This document shows positions 48,498 through 60,039 of a stretch of 64,000 nt of DNA, piece by piece. The DNA is taken from assembly GCA_036346255.1 (NCBI GenBank), contig CM070639.1, forward strand, positions 32,332,165 to 32,396,164, written 5' to 3'. The notes below the pieces were generated by a model. It saw only the letters and a list, made by a program, of their open reading frames with translations. It was not told where the DNA came from and ran no database searches. The translations under genes and the position numbers were made by a program. This DNA comes from Ampelocalamus luodianensis. Taxonomy: Eukaryota > Streptophyta > Magnoliopsida > Poales > Poaceae. Positions within the stretch are counted from its first letter, which is position 1. Every line of letters starts with the position of its first letter.

Positions 48498-51400
48498 TGT
48501 GAGGACCCCAATTTATCTGGTTTGTAATGCTTAACCGACCACCTGGCCCTAGCATCACAAACCAAATAAACTGAGTCTCGAGATATGTATACTTCCCAGA
48601 AAGCAGTATACACACCTCACAACAAAATTATGCATCAATTCCATCCTAAACATAGAGTCCAAACATTACACTACTAAACAGAAAGTAACAACAGTAGAGT
48701 TAATACAAACAATGGCCGACCGGCCAAAAGATACACAAATACATAAGACAGACAGCGGAAGCAAAAGTGCCATAAGATGGCTATAAACAAAGCCAATCAG
48801 TGTGCCTTCAACCCACAAGGCATCGTAGGACCGCCAAGCCCAAAGATGCGTCCACGAAACGGCAACACAGCTCACAGAAGTGAGGCCCTTGGGGCCCACC
48901 TTCTTCCTCTGCAACAAAAACATTAAGCAAAGCACCTGAGTACAAAGATTGTCTTTGTACCCGCAAGACTGACGTGTGAACTAGCGCACTGTTCGAGATA
49001 CTACATGCGAGCTTATTTGGTGGAGGCCATATGTTTCATTTGCACAAAGCGATTTGTTTTGCAATAATGTAATCTGATTGAAAGCAAATTTGCAATTCAT
49101 TTTAATGTTGAAATAACAATAGAGTAATAATAACAAAGAGTAAAGATAAATAACCTAGAAGCGACTATCCCAATAGTCACCACAACATAGCACGAATCCA
49201 GTTCGTACCACAAATCAAGTTTTAGTTAAAGGTTGTAGTCTAACTCTTGAAAAGCTTACCCAAGCGTGTCCATCACCTAGGGCGAGGCTATTCGAATAGT
49301 TTTAACCTGCTGGGGTGTACTCTGTACCCACACTTGGACCGCCTTTAAGCCTAAGCACACTTAGAAGGTATGCAGCACAGCTAAGTCCTACGAGACTTTT
49401 CCAATATTGTGTATTAACTACGAGCAGCTCGTATGGATAGAAATCCATACGCTTACATGGTAAAGCCGAAAAGACAACTACCCACTCGGGATAAAGCTTT
49501 TGGACAACTACCATGCTCCCTACACCATCCTCCTGCGACCTCCTGCGACCCGAGCCAATACACGCCGAAGTACTAGGTCAAGAGAGGTCCCATACCCTCT
49601 AGTGTGGTTAGCTTGCGCTAAATGCTGGATAATGGTACTCACAAGATGTTCGGTCCTTAATTGACTCGGGCACCATTCAGTCACACCCAACAGATCACAC
49701 CAACATACCGTTGTGCCCAAGTCTAAATCATTTTGTTTCTCATTTTAGTTTTCACAATTAAACATAGCAAGAAAAGTGAAACATAAAGTTATAGTAATTT
49801 TTGTGTGATTAAGGTTACCGACTAAAGTCGATAACGCTTGATTCTCTGGTAGCTAAGCATGTCTAAGCAAATTGACCCAGATCTACTAAGTGGCGAGAGA
49901 TCATCCAATGATCTCTAATCACAAAGCAATTACCTAGGCTCGAGTAGTAGAGATCAATGTTTTGTCTACGAGGATATGCGACTACTGATTTAACTAATCG
50001 GTTTAACACAAATTAAGCAATGCATACATCTGATTGAAAACAAAATATTAGACTTTAAAATACTGGGATAAACATGATCAAAGCGCTTGCACATTGCCGT
50101 TGCTCGTAATGCTCAACTTTGTTGCAGAGGATCGTTCTTAGAGTTACCGCAAATATCGAAGCCTAACGATTGAACAAATAACAGCAAATAAGAACGAATA
50201 ACATCGACAAATCTCAAACAAACAACAAAAACAAAATTTAGAAACATATTTTTAGAAACAGAGAATAATTTATTTGAAGTTATTATGAATTTTCCATGGA
50301 TTTTCTAAGCTGAATACACATCAAAGAACTTGCTAATTACTAAACATTTTTCATGCACAGGAACAGTATCTAGAATCTATCCTGATAATTAGTGCACTAA
50401 AAATGAAAATTTACAGAATTGGATTCACTGGATTTGGACAATTATTGAAAAAGATATGAGTTTTCTAATTTTGGAAAATGCATAATACATCATTTAATCA
50501 TTTAACAGATTATTGATACAGAGACAAATCTGAAACCATTTTTAGTAAATAGCACATTTAAAATGAAAATTAACAGAACTGGTTTCATGCAATTTGGAGA
50601 AAAATTGAATTAGTTATGCATTTTCTAAGTTTAAATGAATTAACAATACAACAGAAAACCATTTCAGAAATACTAAAGCATTTTATACTTTTTCTACCGG
50701 CAACCATCTAGCCACAGACGCTGACAGCGGGCCCGCGCGAACGCTGACCAGGATAGCCAACCCACATAAGGTGACGTCGAAGGCGTATTCAGAGAATACG
50801 TCTTCGGCTTAGCAAAATGTAATCCTAACGTATACTCACAGAGAAATACGCTTCCCAGCAGAGAAAACGTAGTATCAAAGCTACACAACCACCAACTGAC
50901 AGCATGGACCCACAAAAGCTACACAACCACCAACTGACAGCATGGACCCACAAGGCAGCGACTCAGAGAATAACATAACGGTTGGATTAAAGATTTCCTA
51001 AACACGATTAACCGAAGATGGACCCACATGGCAGTGACTCACCTAAACAAGATTTGCGCTAAAACTAAGTGACACCGGCGCGTGCGGGGACGGCGGCGCG
51101 GTCGCGCAGTTGAACTTGCAAACCAGTGGGTTTCAAGACAAGTGAGTGATACCTTGAGGTCCGCAAGGATTTCGCGAACCCGGTGATGGTGATGTGGATC
51201 CCGATGGTCGACGGAGATGAGCTCGCGACGGCCGGAGGCGGAGAAGAAGGTGCGGTGCTCGCGGAGAAGACGCTGCGAGCTTCGAGAAGACTCCAGAAAG
51301 TGCGCCATGGGATCGCCTTAGCCCCAGGAAGAATACGCCCCAGATATCGCCGACGAAGGGTGTCTGAGACGACCGGAATCAACGCGGCGGCGGAAAACCG

Positions 51401-52662
51401 AGTTTGGAGAAGAAACGGTCGCACACCCTCAACGATGCACAAAAGACGAAAACAAACCCACCATTAGACTCGGTGAGGAAATGCGATCACAAGGGTCCAA
51501 GTCTCGAGGCTTAAGACTCACGAGCACCGAGCGACGGGGCGAAGTTGCGAGGCGGAGGCAGCGAACTAGCCTGGCGATACATGGATACCACGAGCTCGGG
51601 ATGGGCAAAATGGGCGCAGTGAGGAAAGTGGATCACGGCGGAGGGTTCTTGCGCGGCGGCGCTAACGGCGGCGCTACGCCGTTCTCTTCTCGGCGAAAGC
51701 AGCGGGCGGGAAAGCGAGAGCGAAGGAAGCGAAGAATGGATGAGTGCGGTGAGGTTATAAAGCTCTGGCGATGCCGGAGAGGACACGCGCCCCGGCGTGG
51801 CGGCGACAGCGGCGTGGCGCGCATGCGCGCGGCGGCCGCGAGCTCGGTGAGGCGCGAGAAGGCGAGGTGATCTTGGCGAGGATGGCCCACTTGTCAGTGA
51901 TAGCGGCGAAGCGGTGCGAGCCGGAGTCAAGTGCGGCGCGAACCGGTGGTTTGACTCGACCCAGTCGGTGCTGAACGTTGGATCTAAAACGGACGGTCGA
52001 GATTGATGTATGCATTCGGACTGGTCGTTTGCATACGCGAAAGTGGATCGTTCGATCTGCATCGGACGGTTGGCAACGATCGGCGCGCACGGTGCAGCTA
52101 GGTGGTGCGACCGAGCCAAGCGGCGCGGTCGGACTCGAGTCCGAGTGGTCCGAGCGAGGAACGATGATTCAGATTTGAATTAGAAAGACAAAGAAAGTTT
52201 GGGGAATTTTTAGAGGCAGCTCCTGAGCTCCAAAAATTTCGAAATTTTTATGGGAGCTTACTGGGACAGAGGACAACCTTGTGTAATTTTTCCAGGAGAT
52301 TTAATGTAATAGATGTCTCCCAATAAAATTCACAAGCTGCTGTCCAGAGGTTTGACCAGATTTCTAAACTGGTTTGACTTGGGCATTTGAAATAGCAATT
52401 AAAATCTAAAAATTGTGAAATAATTCAGAGAGGTAGATAGGATGATCAAGATGATGGGAAAAATAATTTCAGAGGATGATCACAAGTTGAAAGCTAAGAA
52501 TTGGCTGACAACAATTTCCAATCAAAAGAATCAAATTCTAAAGATTAGAAATTGCTAGGGAAAATTGTAGAAATTTTCAAATGATTTCATGAGGCAACAA
52601 AAGTTTTTATTTCTCCTCAAAATATTACATTTGAAATACAAACCCTAAGTTAGGGCATTCTG
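48498..52662 (-). repeat. Solo LTR H (F/H family) inside gag of G
   Basis: A 4165-bp LTR beginning TGTGAGGACCCC, flanked by GTGAT on both sides (48493-48497 and 52663-52667), so a real five-base target duplication. There is no internal region, so it is a solo LTR formed by recombination between two LTRs. The right end reads TAGGGCATTCTG in place of the family's TAGGGCTGTTACA, so the terminal CA is gone. It contains the palindrome (49288-49299), the hairpin (49814-49835) and a 38-bp tandem duplication. Confidence 0.88.
50881..50956 (-). repeat. 38-bp tandem duplication in LTR H
   Basis: Two head-to-tail copies starting CTACACAACCACCAACTGAC at 50881 and 50919, nearly identical. LTR F has a single copy near 41641, so the duplication arose after F and H separated. 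Confidence 0.85.
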
Positions 52663-53060
52663 GTGATCGTGACTTCCTTTCGATAACTCGAGCCAATCGT
52701 GCGCTTCTTTGGAGAGGCGTGTCAGGAAAATGTTGGTGGGCGAGTCCTCATAAATTCTGCAAGTTTGGATGGTCCATGGTGACCATGGCGTTTGGGACTC
52801 CATCTTGTTGATTGTTGTTATTGTTGTTGGCACAGTTGTTCATAGCTTGCATCCGAGTCATCATAGTGTTCATCGGTGAGTCTGTCTTTGCCATGAAAGC
52901 TCCAAAGTTTTGCAAGTCAATTGGGGGTGCTTGTGGCGGAGCTGCTCCTGCATTTGGTTGCTCATTGCTTCTCGGTCTTTGGGTACCGGAACCACTAGCG
53001 TAGATCGATGAGTTTGAACCATCCGCGAAGCTCCATGGGTTAGATAAGGTAGCAAGCACA
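52663..53060 (-). pseudogene. Element G gag, N-terminal part
   Basis: The reverse frame at 52748-53059 carries a low-complexity N-terminus (Ala/Pro/Gln-rich, with PIDLQNFGAFMAKTDSP, a Met-rich stretch and an Asn run). The frame at 52645-52833 then shows TCRIYEDSPTNIFLTRLSKE and AHDWLE, similar to the DP..A.DWL entry of gypsy capsids. A frame change lies close to the insertion point of H. The rest of gag is at 47590-48492. It forms the particle shell. Confidence 0.72.
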
Positions 53061-53234
53061 AGATAAGTTGAGAACTAAGTAGGGGTAGGTTAAACCCAAC
53101 AAAACACAGCTCAAGAAACTCAAATAAAATACCTTTATTACTTAGGGTCTTAGCATGGCTGCAACAGATGCCTAAGGGCCTTTGCAGCTCATACTCGCAC
53201 ACAAAAAGAAACAACGATCTAAGCACACAAAACT

Positions 53235-54038
53235 ACCGCCTAAAGGGCGACTCACTAAACTGAAACTGGCTAAGCCTGAAAAACTGAAGCCTAAAACAAC
53301 TACTCAAGAAAGCCTCCACAACCGCGGCAACGCTCCTGATGGCTGTAGACTCGGAAGTGAGCCGGCATCTTGGCAACCGATCTCGATGCCACAGGCGGTG
53401 CAGCGAGAGCAGCGTTCTGGTGCAAGCCGCTCCGCCGGCTCCTCCGCTCTGCATCTTCTTCGGGCTCAACTGGGCCTTCCTCCGGATCTTCTTCAAAATC
53501 CTCTTTGGGGTCTTCATCTTCTTCGGGAACTTGGTCGTAGAGGATCTCTTGCAGAGTGGCGACCTTCTCTTCAGCTCTCTACAAGGCTTCATAGACATGA
53601 TCCAGCTCCGTGATGGTTCTCTCCAAGGCTTCCTCCTGGGCGGCCACGAACTGTGCGAGGTGCACGACTGTAGTATTGCTCTCTCATACGTGGGCGGGTA
53701 GCGTCGGCAAGTCCACGGCGGCTACGGGGTGGTAACGGAAGGCGGTGTCTGAAGCTCCGTCGCGTAGATGTTGCGAATCTGGCATGGCCAGCGCGACGAC
53801 TCACGGATACCTTCGGCCAAGTGATCTTCCTCACAGAGACGTGCGAAGGTTGGCTCGCCTTGTCGTTCATCCTGGCGTAGATCGTCAGGCGACAAATCAC
53901 TCCACGGTTTTGTCCATTCACCGTCGAGTTGTTGCCGATGTACAGCGGACGATCAAAACCTCCAAGAACCTGAAGCAACTTCCAAAGCTCGGCGGCATAC
54001 CCTCCAGTGCGCTCACCATAGCTCTGAAGATGAGGCAT
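53235..54038 (-). pseudogene. Extra ORF upstream of gag in element G (unknown protein)
   Basis: A sense-strand ORF between the primer site and gag. It starts with Met at 54038 and reads about 75 well-composed residues, including ERTGGYAAELWKLLQVLGGF, RPLYIGNN and CRLTIYARMNDKASQPSHVS. A frame change follows near 53810. Another frame at about 53640-53420 is a charged coiled-coil-like segment (EEALERTITELDHVYEAL, then an in-frame TAG, then Glu/Asp-rich PEEDEDPKEDFEEDPEEGP). I do not recognise the family. It is neither gag nor pol. Sense-strand extra ORFs upstream of gag are known in some gypsy lineages such as Ogre, but this one shows no resemblance I can state. It may encode an accessory protein. 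Element E lacks it. Confidence 0.55.
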
Positions 54039-54237
54039 CTGTCAAGACAGACGAACAGGGTAAGCGCAACATTAAAACAGCGGGGAGAGAAAAGATCATA
54101 GCAAAAGTTGAGGCGAGAGAGATATGAGGAGAGTTAAGCAATTAATTAACCTTGCAAGTTAATTTTTCCTTTAGAAAATAATTTGAACACTCTAAAGACG
54201 GCCAATCTAACAAAGGTCAAGACGTACAGTCAGTATG

Positions 54238-54249
54238 GCTCTGATACCA
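54238..54249 (-). promoter_or_regulatory. Primer-binding site of element G (tRNA-iMet)
   Basis: The element strand reads TGGTATCAGAGC, full match, four bases inside the 5' LTR. Confidence 0.95.
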
Positions 54250-54253
54250 CCTC

Positions 54254-57200
54254 TGTCGGGACCCAGAATTACGATTCTAGAACCCTCTGTGTATACTGCA
54301 CTAGTCCAGGATCACGCTAGTGCACACAGGGTTAACATAGGTAAATATCGATCTACACAAGCGATAAATAAAGTAAACGATTAGTTTGAATAACAAATAA
54401 GGGTTTTGACCTTATGGTCGAGTTTACACTTATTAAGCCACGCAGAGCTAACGATAAATAAAGCGGCGGAGCGGAAAACTCAGCGTAGATCCCACCAATT
54501 CACCACAGGCAACCGACTGGGATCCAGACCTTAACGAACGATCAGCCTTCAACGAACTCCTCCTCGAAAGCAAGCGTAGACTCCTCCTCCTCTGTAGGTT
54601 TGGGCGCAAGTTTTACAACAAGCGTGAGTACACAACCGTACTCGCAAATCATACCACAGAATGCAATGTATAGATGCAGGCTTATTCCAAATAAAAAGGC
54701 TTCCGTGGTTCTTTTGCATAAAAGCAACATTTGCAATTGAATACAAATAATAGATTGAAAGCATAATTCAAAACAAATAGACAATATTAATTTAACATTT
54801 GTTTCCACAAAGACACACAGCTAAACAGATTATTTCACATAGCCATATGATTGAGGTCACACAGCTCCCATCCCAGCATTTTATGAAAACTACCCCTCGT
54901 GTGAAATCCCCGAGCATGTCCATGACCGCGGACGCGGCTATTCGAATAGATTAATTAACACTCTGCAGAGGTTGTACACTTTACCCACAAGATACAACTA
55001 GTGTAGCAAGCACCAATCGTAACAAAATAGTTCGAAAACTTCATCTCAAACATTGACATTCCCAGTGTGCTTACAAACCGCTATACCAGCTCACATAGAA
55101 TTGGTATAACACACACATTGGACGGGGAAGGCGATCGTCCCGCGATGCAACCACCAAGTAGTCACACCTCCACCTGTCACATAGCCTAACCTATCACACG
55201 AACATCAATGCGAGAATCCATAACTTACTAAGTTAGGCCGTCCCATACCGGGCATGTGGTCGTGCAAGATGAACTTCAGTTCAATGGCGCACAAAGTTAA
55301 GTCCTTAATTGACCAAGGCAAGACTTCCATGTTCTAACTAAGTCACAAAGATTATCATTCCCATCACATAGACCACCATGTCACACAGTCCCCACCACTT
55401 GCCTTAGTCTAAATCCTTTACCACCCAGTTGGTTTTAGTGCAACACATGCCATCACGAAGTAATAACACATAGCACACAGTTTTACACGAGGTTCCATAG
55501 TCACTTAGTCATAATTAACATTTGCAACCTACATGTGATGATGACTCGTGGCATGGCTAAGCAATTGTACTCGCATCTAACCAACCCACGTTGGTGCTAT
55601 AATATTACCAACTCATAACCAATCTAGGGTGACAAGGAATTATGACATACAAGGCCAAGGTGTGATAGCAATTTGGATAATAACTATGCCCAAAGTATTT
55701 AAATAAATAATTAAAGTAGAATGCAATAATTTAACACAAGGTAATTTGAAAACTGGATTCAAGATGATCAAAGGTATGACTTGCCTTAGAAAAGGTCTAT
55801 GTACTGGTCTTGATCTTGGGGTGCTCCTTCTTCCACAAAATTTCCCGACGAATCGACGTCTACTCGCAAACGAAACAAAAACAAACAAAACAAATAAATA
55901 ACAATGGCAAAACAAGTTCCAAAAATTAAATAAAAATCTCAGATAAATAGGTCTTGAATTTAGACAAATTTAGAAATTAGAATGGGCTCAATCGGAGTTA
56001 GGATGCAAAAGTTATGAGCTCTGGAAGTTTAAATCTAAAAAGAAACCCTAATTTGGATTTTCTGGAATTTCCGAATTACTTTTCTATTGAAAAATCGGAT
56101 TATTGCGCAATGCTGGCGTCAGCGAAGGAATTTCTGAATTAAAAGAAATCAGAAAAGATTCTGACATGTGGGACCCACATGTCAGCCTCACGGTCCACGG
56201 CGGACTAAGTCTACCGAACCGGGGTTTTGGATTGAATCTGATCTGCCGCGTCAGCGCTGATGTGGAGGCTCACTGGGCGACACCTGGCTGCCACGCGAGC
56301 ACGGGGTTGACGCTGGCGCCGACGTGGACGGCCACGTTGCCCATGCCGACAACGGCGGCTCTGGACCCGATGGTCGTCGGCGATCGGCGGCTCGCCGGCG
56401 AGGGTGAGTGGTACCAACATGTAGCCCTTGTTATTGCGAACCTACTGATGCAACTCCGGGTGATCGGGAGGGACGGTGGCGACCGACGGCGAGCTCAGAG
56501 CGGCGGAGGGCTTCGGTATTGTCGGACGCGGCTCGGTGATATTACAGCGGCGAGGACTCCTGGAGGTAGCCATGGCGTCACTGAACCTGACGGTGCACTC
56601 GGTGGCGACGCGGCGACACTGGCGGTGGCGCAACCGACGAAGAACAGAACGGCGGCAAAAACCCTAGAACTCCAATTGCGGCGGCGCTAAGGCTCGGAAG
56701 GAGATGAGGGTGGCGGCTCTGGGTTGCGGAGGACCGTGCGAAGCTCGGGTGCTATTTATAGGGGCTAGGGTGCCCGGGATAGGAAATCCCCAAATTGAGT
56801 CCGTTTCGGTCACGAACGAATCCGGAGATTAGATAAGATACGGGCTCCGATTTTGTGAGATTTGAATGCGGGAAGATAGGAGATAGAGTTTGGCACGATT
56901 TCTAGAAGGGCTTCAATGAGAAAAAAATGTGTTGTCGGACGGAGGTCCGAGGGGTTTCAATGGCGGCGGCCGACTCAGCGCGAGCGAAGAAGCGCGGCGA
57001 AGACGCAGCGACCTTAGCGTGCCCACGATCGAGAGGAGAGAAACGACCCACACGTCGTGGGGCAGGAGAGCGGGGCCGCGTGTCGGCGTGCGCGCCGAGC
57101 GCTGCTGCGGTGAGGTGGTGGGCATCGAAATGGGCGAGGCGAGGGAAATGGGCCGGAGGAGGGAAATTCGGCCCGACGCTATTTCTGAGATTTTAAATAG

Positions 57201-57482
57201 GTTTTCCAATTTAGAAAATACCAGAAATTCAAATAAGCAATAGAATATAGCAAATTAACTCAGAAAAATTCTAGAAAAATCTAGAAAATATATCTGAGCA
57301 CATAGAACCCAAATAAAATATTTTTGGCTATTGTTCCACTTGGGATTATTCACATTAAATGTTTTTGATTGCAAAGTCCAATATTAAGCTTTTGAAATTA
57401 AATTCAAATAAAATCCAAATGGTGAATTTTCCCCTACTAACTATTTAAAAGATTTTTAAGCTCAGAAAATTGGGATGTTACA
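54254..57482 (-). repeat. 5' LTR of element G (complete)
   Basis: A 3229-bp LTR from TGTCGGGACCC to TTGGGATGTTACA. It contains the palindrome CTATTCGAATAG (54938-54949) and a clear reverse TATA box at 56753. The GC-rich part carries ORFs such as 56103-56690 (195 residues) that lack protein features. It is followed by element K gag at 57483. Confidence 0.92.
56753..56760 (-). promoter_or_regulatory. TATA box of G 5' LTR
   Basis: CCCCTATAAATAGCACC on the element strand, about 720 bases from the U3 start. It is a near-consensus plant TATA box, and the start of transcription is expected about 30 bases further on. Confidence 0.75.
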
Positions 57483-57963
57483 AGGCACTCCTGTTCAGGC
57501 AGCGGATTGGCTCTGCTATATGGAGAGACAGTTCGGTGCATTGGAGATGACTTTGGTGCAGAAGGCACGTTTCGTGGCCTTCCAGTTGAAGGGCCAAGCT
57601 GATGTTTGGTGGGAAGGGGTTCTGTCAACCAGGACTCTAGCGGAGGGACCAGTTACTTGGGAAGTATTCGTAGAGCAGTTCAGGGCCAAATTCTATCCAG
57701 AATCCTTCCTTGAGAGGATGGAACAATTGCTGCTAACGTACGTTCAAGGAAAGATGTTAGTAGCAGAATATGAGGCTGGGTTCAACAATCTTGTACGCTT
57801 TGTACCAGTAGTGGCTAGCGATGATCGGGAGAAGGCCAAGAGGTTCCACAGGGGCCTCAATCAGGAGTATCACCATATTCTAGGGGCGACTGGCTCGCGT
57901 GACTTCAGCTCCGTGGTCGAGCAGGACAAGGGAATGGAGCTAGAGAGAGATCTTTCTTCGTAG
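57483..57963 (+). pseudogene. Element K gag, capsid part
   Basis: A forward frame beginning mid-gene, because element G inserted just before it. Residues include AADWLCYMERQFGALEMTLV, KARFVAFQLKGQADVWWEGV, VTWEVFVEQFRAKFYPESF and AKRFHRGLNQEYHHILGA, the standard gypsy retrotransposon gag domain. A TAG at 57961-57963 ends the frame, but the same frame continues into the zinc-knuckle section, so this is one point stop. Gag builds the particle. The 5' part of K is not found in the window. Confidence 0.87.
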
Positions 57964-58353
57964 AGGCAGGCTTCTAGTGGGTCTGTCCCTACTGGTGGTT
58001 TTGGCGGTGGCCAGAAGCGGAGTTTTGGTGGGGGAAGCAGGTCTTCTCAGCGACCCGTTTCCAAGAGGTTTCAAGGGAGTCAACACACTCGTTCTGCTCA
58101 GCAGCGGCTGTCTACTTCATCGGAACCATGTTCTTCCTCATCCACCCTGCACATGCGCCCTGCTCCAGGTCAGGGTATGATATGCTTCAAGTGTGTAGAG
58201 GGGCACCATGCTTCAGAGTGTTCATTCAAAGAGTTTTGTCGTCAGTGTGGTTGGGAAGGCCACAAGCTGTCAGTCTGCAAACAGAACCAGCGAGCATCAT
58301 CAAGTGGGAGTCAGTCCCAGTGGCTTCTTCTTCCAGTGCTCCACGGGGTTTAG
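57964..58353 (+). pseudogene. Element K gag, linker and two zinc knuckles
   Basis: Same frame as the capsid part after the TAG. A Gly/Ser/Gln/Arg-rich linker leads to two Cys/His boxes near 58165-58280: CFKCVEGHHASEC (irregular spacing) and CRQCGWEGHKLSVC (classic CX2CX4HX4C). Such boxes bind element RNA. Two boxes in one gag are less usual than one. The frame ends at 58353; protease follows in another frame. Confidence 0.8.
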
Positions 58354-58550
58354 TTCAGACTCTGGCTGCTGTTCCTGCACCCTAGTTCTCCTCGGGGTGG
58401 GTTCCTCCTACAGCGTTTTCACCGGCGCCTCCTACGGGGTTCTATTGGAACCCTGTACTGTCTGCACCGCCGTCGTTCACTTCACTTGTAGCCGTCCCTG
58501 TTCATCCCGCGCCTAGTGTCGGCACATCCTCTACTCTGGCACCACCAGGA

Positions 58551-58913
58551 GTGTACGCCATGCTTACCCCTGAGACTACGGGCCACCCTGATCTGGTGAC
58601 AGGTACCTTGCTAGTTGACTCTCATGAGGCTTTTGTTCTTTTCGATTCAGGGGCTACCTATTCCTTTGTGTCTCTGGAGTTTGCTAGAAGAGCGGGTTTG
58701 AGTTTCCAACGTATACCTGAATTCGTCGTAGTCAGTTCTCCGGGGGGCCTTATTCCTAGCTCTAAAGTATGTCCGGGCTGTTCTATCACTATTGATGATG
58801 AGGATTTCATAGCTAACCTTATGGTGATTAATTCGCCATTTGTGTTGGCTAGTCTGTTTCCCAGCAATCGGACCTCATCTATTGGGTTGCTTTGGTCTGT
58901 CAACCGAAGATAG
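58551..58913 (+). pseudogene. Element K aspartic protease
   Basis: A 120-residue forward frame with VTGTLLVDSHEAFVLFDSGA (catalytic DSG intact), TYSFVSLEFARRAGL and a later CPGCSITIDDEDFIANLMVI. This is the expected fold order, but the usual GMDWL end reads into FPSNRTSSIG, so the frame shifts near 58860. In intact elements it processes gag-pol. It lies in a different frame from gag, by damage or indel, and directly before reverse transcriptase. Confidence 0.85.
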
Positions 58914-59784
58914 ATTCTTCTCTGCACATTGAGGAGATTCCCGTGGTGTGTGAGTACCCTGATGTCTTTCCTGTGGAGCTTCCTGGGATACCTCCAAAAC
59001 AGAAAGTGGAGTTTCGGATTGATCTTATTCCGAGAATGCGGCCTATTTCAATGTCTCCGGACCATTTGGCACGACCCTTCTAGGAGGAGTTGAAAAAGCA
59101 ATTGGACGATTTGTTATCCAAAGGTATGATTCGACATAGTGTTTCGCCGTGGGGAGCACCTGTTTTATTCACAAACAAGAAATATGGCAGTTGGCGTATG
59201 TGTGTGGATTATCGGGCTCTCAATCAGGTGACAGTAAAGAATAAATATCCTTTGCCCCGCATTGAGGATCTTTTTGATCAGCTGAAGGGAGCTAAAGTGT
59301 TCTCTAAGATTGATCTTCAGTCGGGTTATAATCAAATCCAGGTCTGGGAGCAGGATATTGAGAAGACAACCTTCTCTACGAGGCATGGACATTTTGAGTA
59401 TAAATTTATGTCTTTTGGACTAACAAATGCTCCTGCAGTTTTCATGGAAGCCATGAATAGCATGCTGCATCGGTACCTTGATGATTTTGTAGTGGTATTC
59501 ATTGATGATATCTTGATCTATTCCAAGATGGAGGAGGACCATGCTCAGCATTTGAGGTTAGTTCTCACAACTTTGAGTGAATCAATTTTATGCCAAATTG
59601 AAGAAATGTGAGTTCTGGCTTTCCAAAGTTGGTTTTTTGGGCCATGTGATTAATCAAGAGGGCATTTCAGTCGATTCTAGCAAGATCTCGACAGTAGTGG
59701 AATGGAAAAGGCCAACCAATGTCAAGGAGGTGAGGAGTTTTCTTGGGTTAGCTGGTTATTATTGGCGATTTGTGGAGGGATTCT
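58892..59784 (+). pseudogene. Element K reverse transcriptase (truncated)
   Basis: Forward frames carry the whole catalytic part. 58892-59083 has YPDVFPVELPGIPPKQKVEF, then a TAG at 59081-59083 in the same frame as the next section. 59090-59611 has SPWGAPVLFTNKKYGSWRMC, DYRALNQVTVKNKYPLPRI, FSKIDLQSGYNQIQV and the active site VVVFIDDILIYSKMEEDHA. After a frame change near 59577, 59577-59784 has FYAKLKKCEFWLSKVGFLGH and SFLGLAGYYWRFVEGF. Coding similarity stops at about 59784, before RNase H. The last residues to 59807 are unrelated. Confidence 0.88.
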
Positions 59785-59935
59785 CTATCAGTGAATTGTG
59801 CACTTAGGTTTGACTGAGACCACACCACTTTGACTTGACTCAGCCCAACCCAGCTCCATTCGGATCAGTCCGAACGTCTCCGAACCACTCGTTTGGACAG
59901 TCCGAACATTCCAACTCGGGCCATTTTATCCAGCT
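59785..59935. other. Unassigned short segment
   Basis: 150 bases between the end of K and a G-type LTR stub. It holds three AGTCCGAAC/CTCCGAAC-like words but no coding or repeat match elsewhere in the window. It could be flank of an unseen element or part of a truncated LTR. Confidence 0.4.
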
Positions 59936-60039
59936 TGTCGGGACCCAAAATTACGATTCTAGAACCCTCTGTGTATAATGCACTAGTCCAGGATCACGCT
60001 AGTGCACACAGTGTCAATATAGGTGAATACCGATCCGCA
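59936..60039 (-). repeat. G-type LTR stub
   Basis: The first 104 bases match the start of the G LTR (54254 onward, TGTCGGGACCC...), then the forward LTR N begins at 60040. The rest presumably lies right of N beyond the window. The five-mer before N is CCGCA. Confidence 0.8.

Larger units (their letters stand above)
43417..57482 (-). mobile_element. Element G: Ty3/gypsy (Tekay-like) retrotransposon, split by solo LTR H
   Basis: A reverse element. The 5' LTR is 54254-57482, the primer site 54238-54249, then an extra ORF (53235-54038), gag in two pieces (52663-53060 and 47590-48492), protease, reverse transcriptase, decayed RNase H and integrase, the polypurine tract at 44381, and a remnant of the 3' LTR. 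LTR ends are TGTAACATCCC and GGGTCCCGACA on the element strand. It lies in gag of element K. Confidence 0.85.

Noticed and set aside
56103..56690. 195-residue forward ORF in LTR G
   Set aside because: Runs antisense to the element across the U3/R region, with open frames on both strands and no domain features. The same stretch in the 43.4-44.1 kb copy does not keep the frame.
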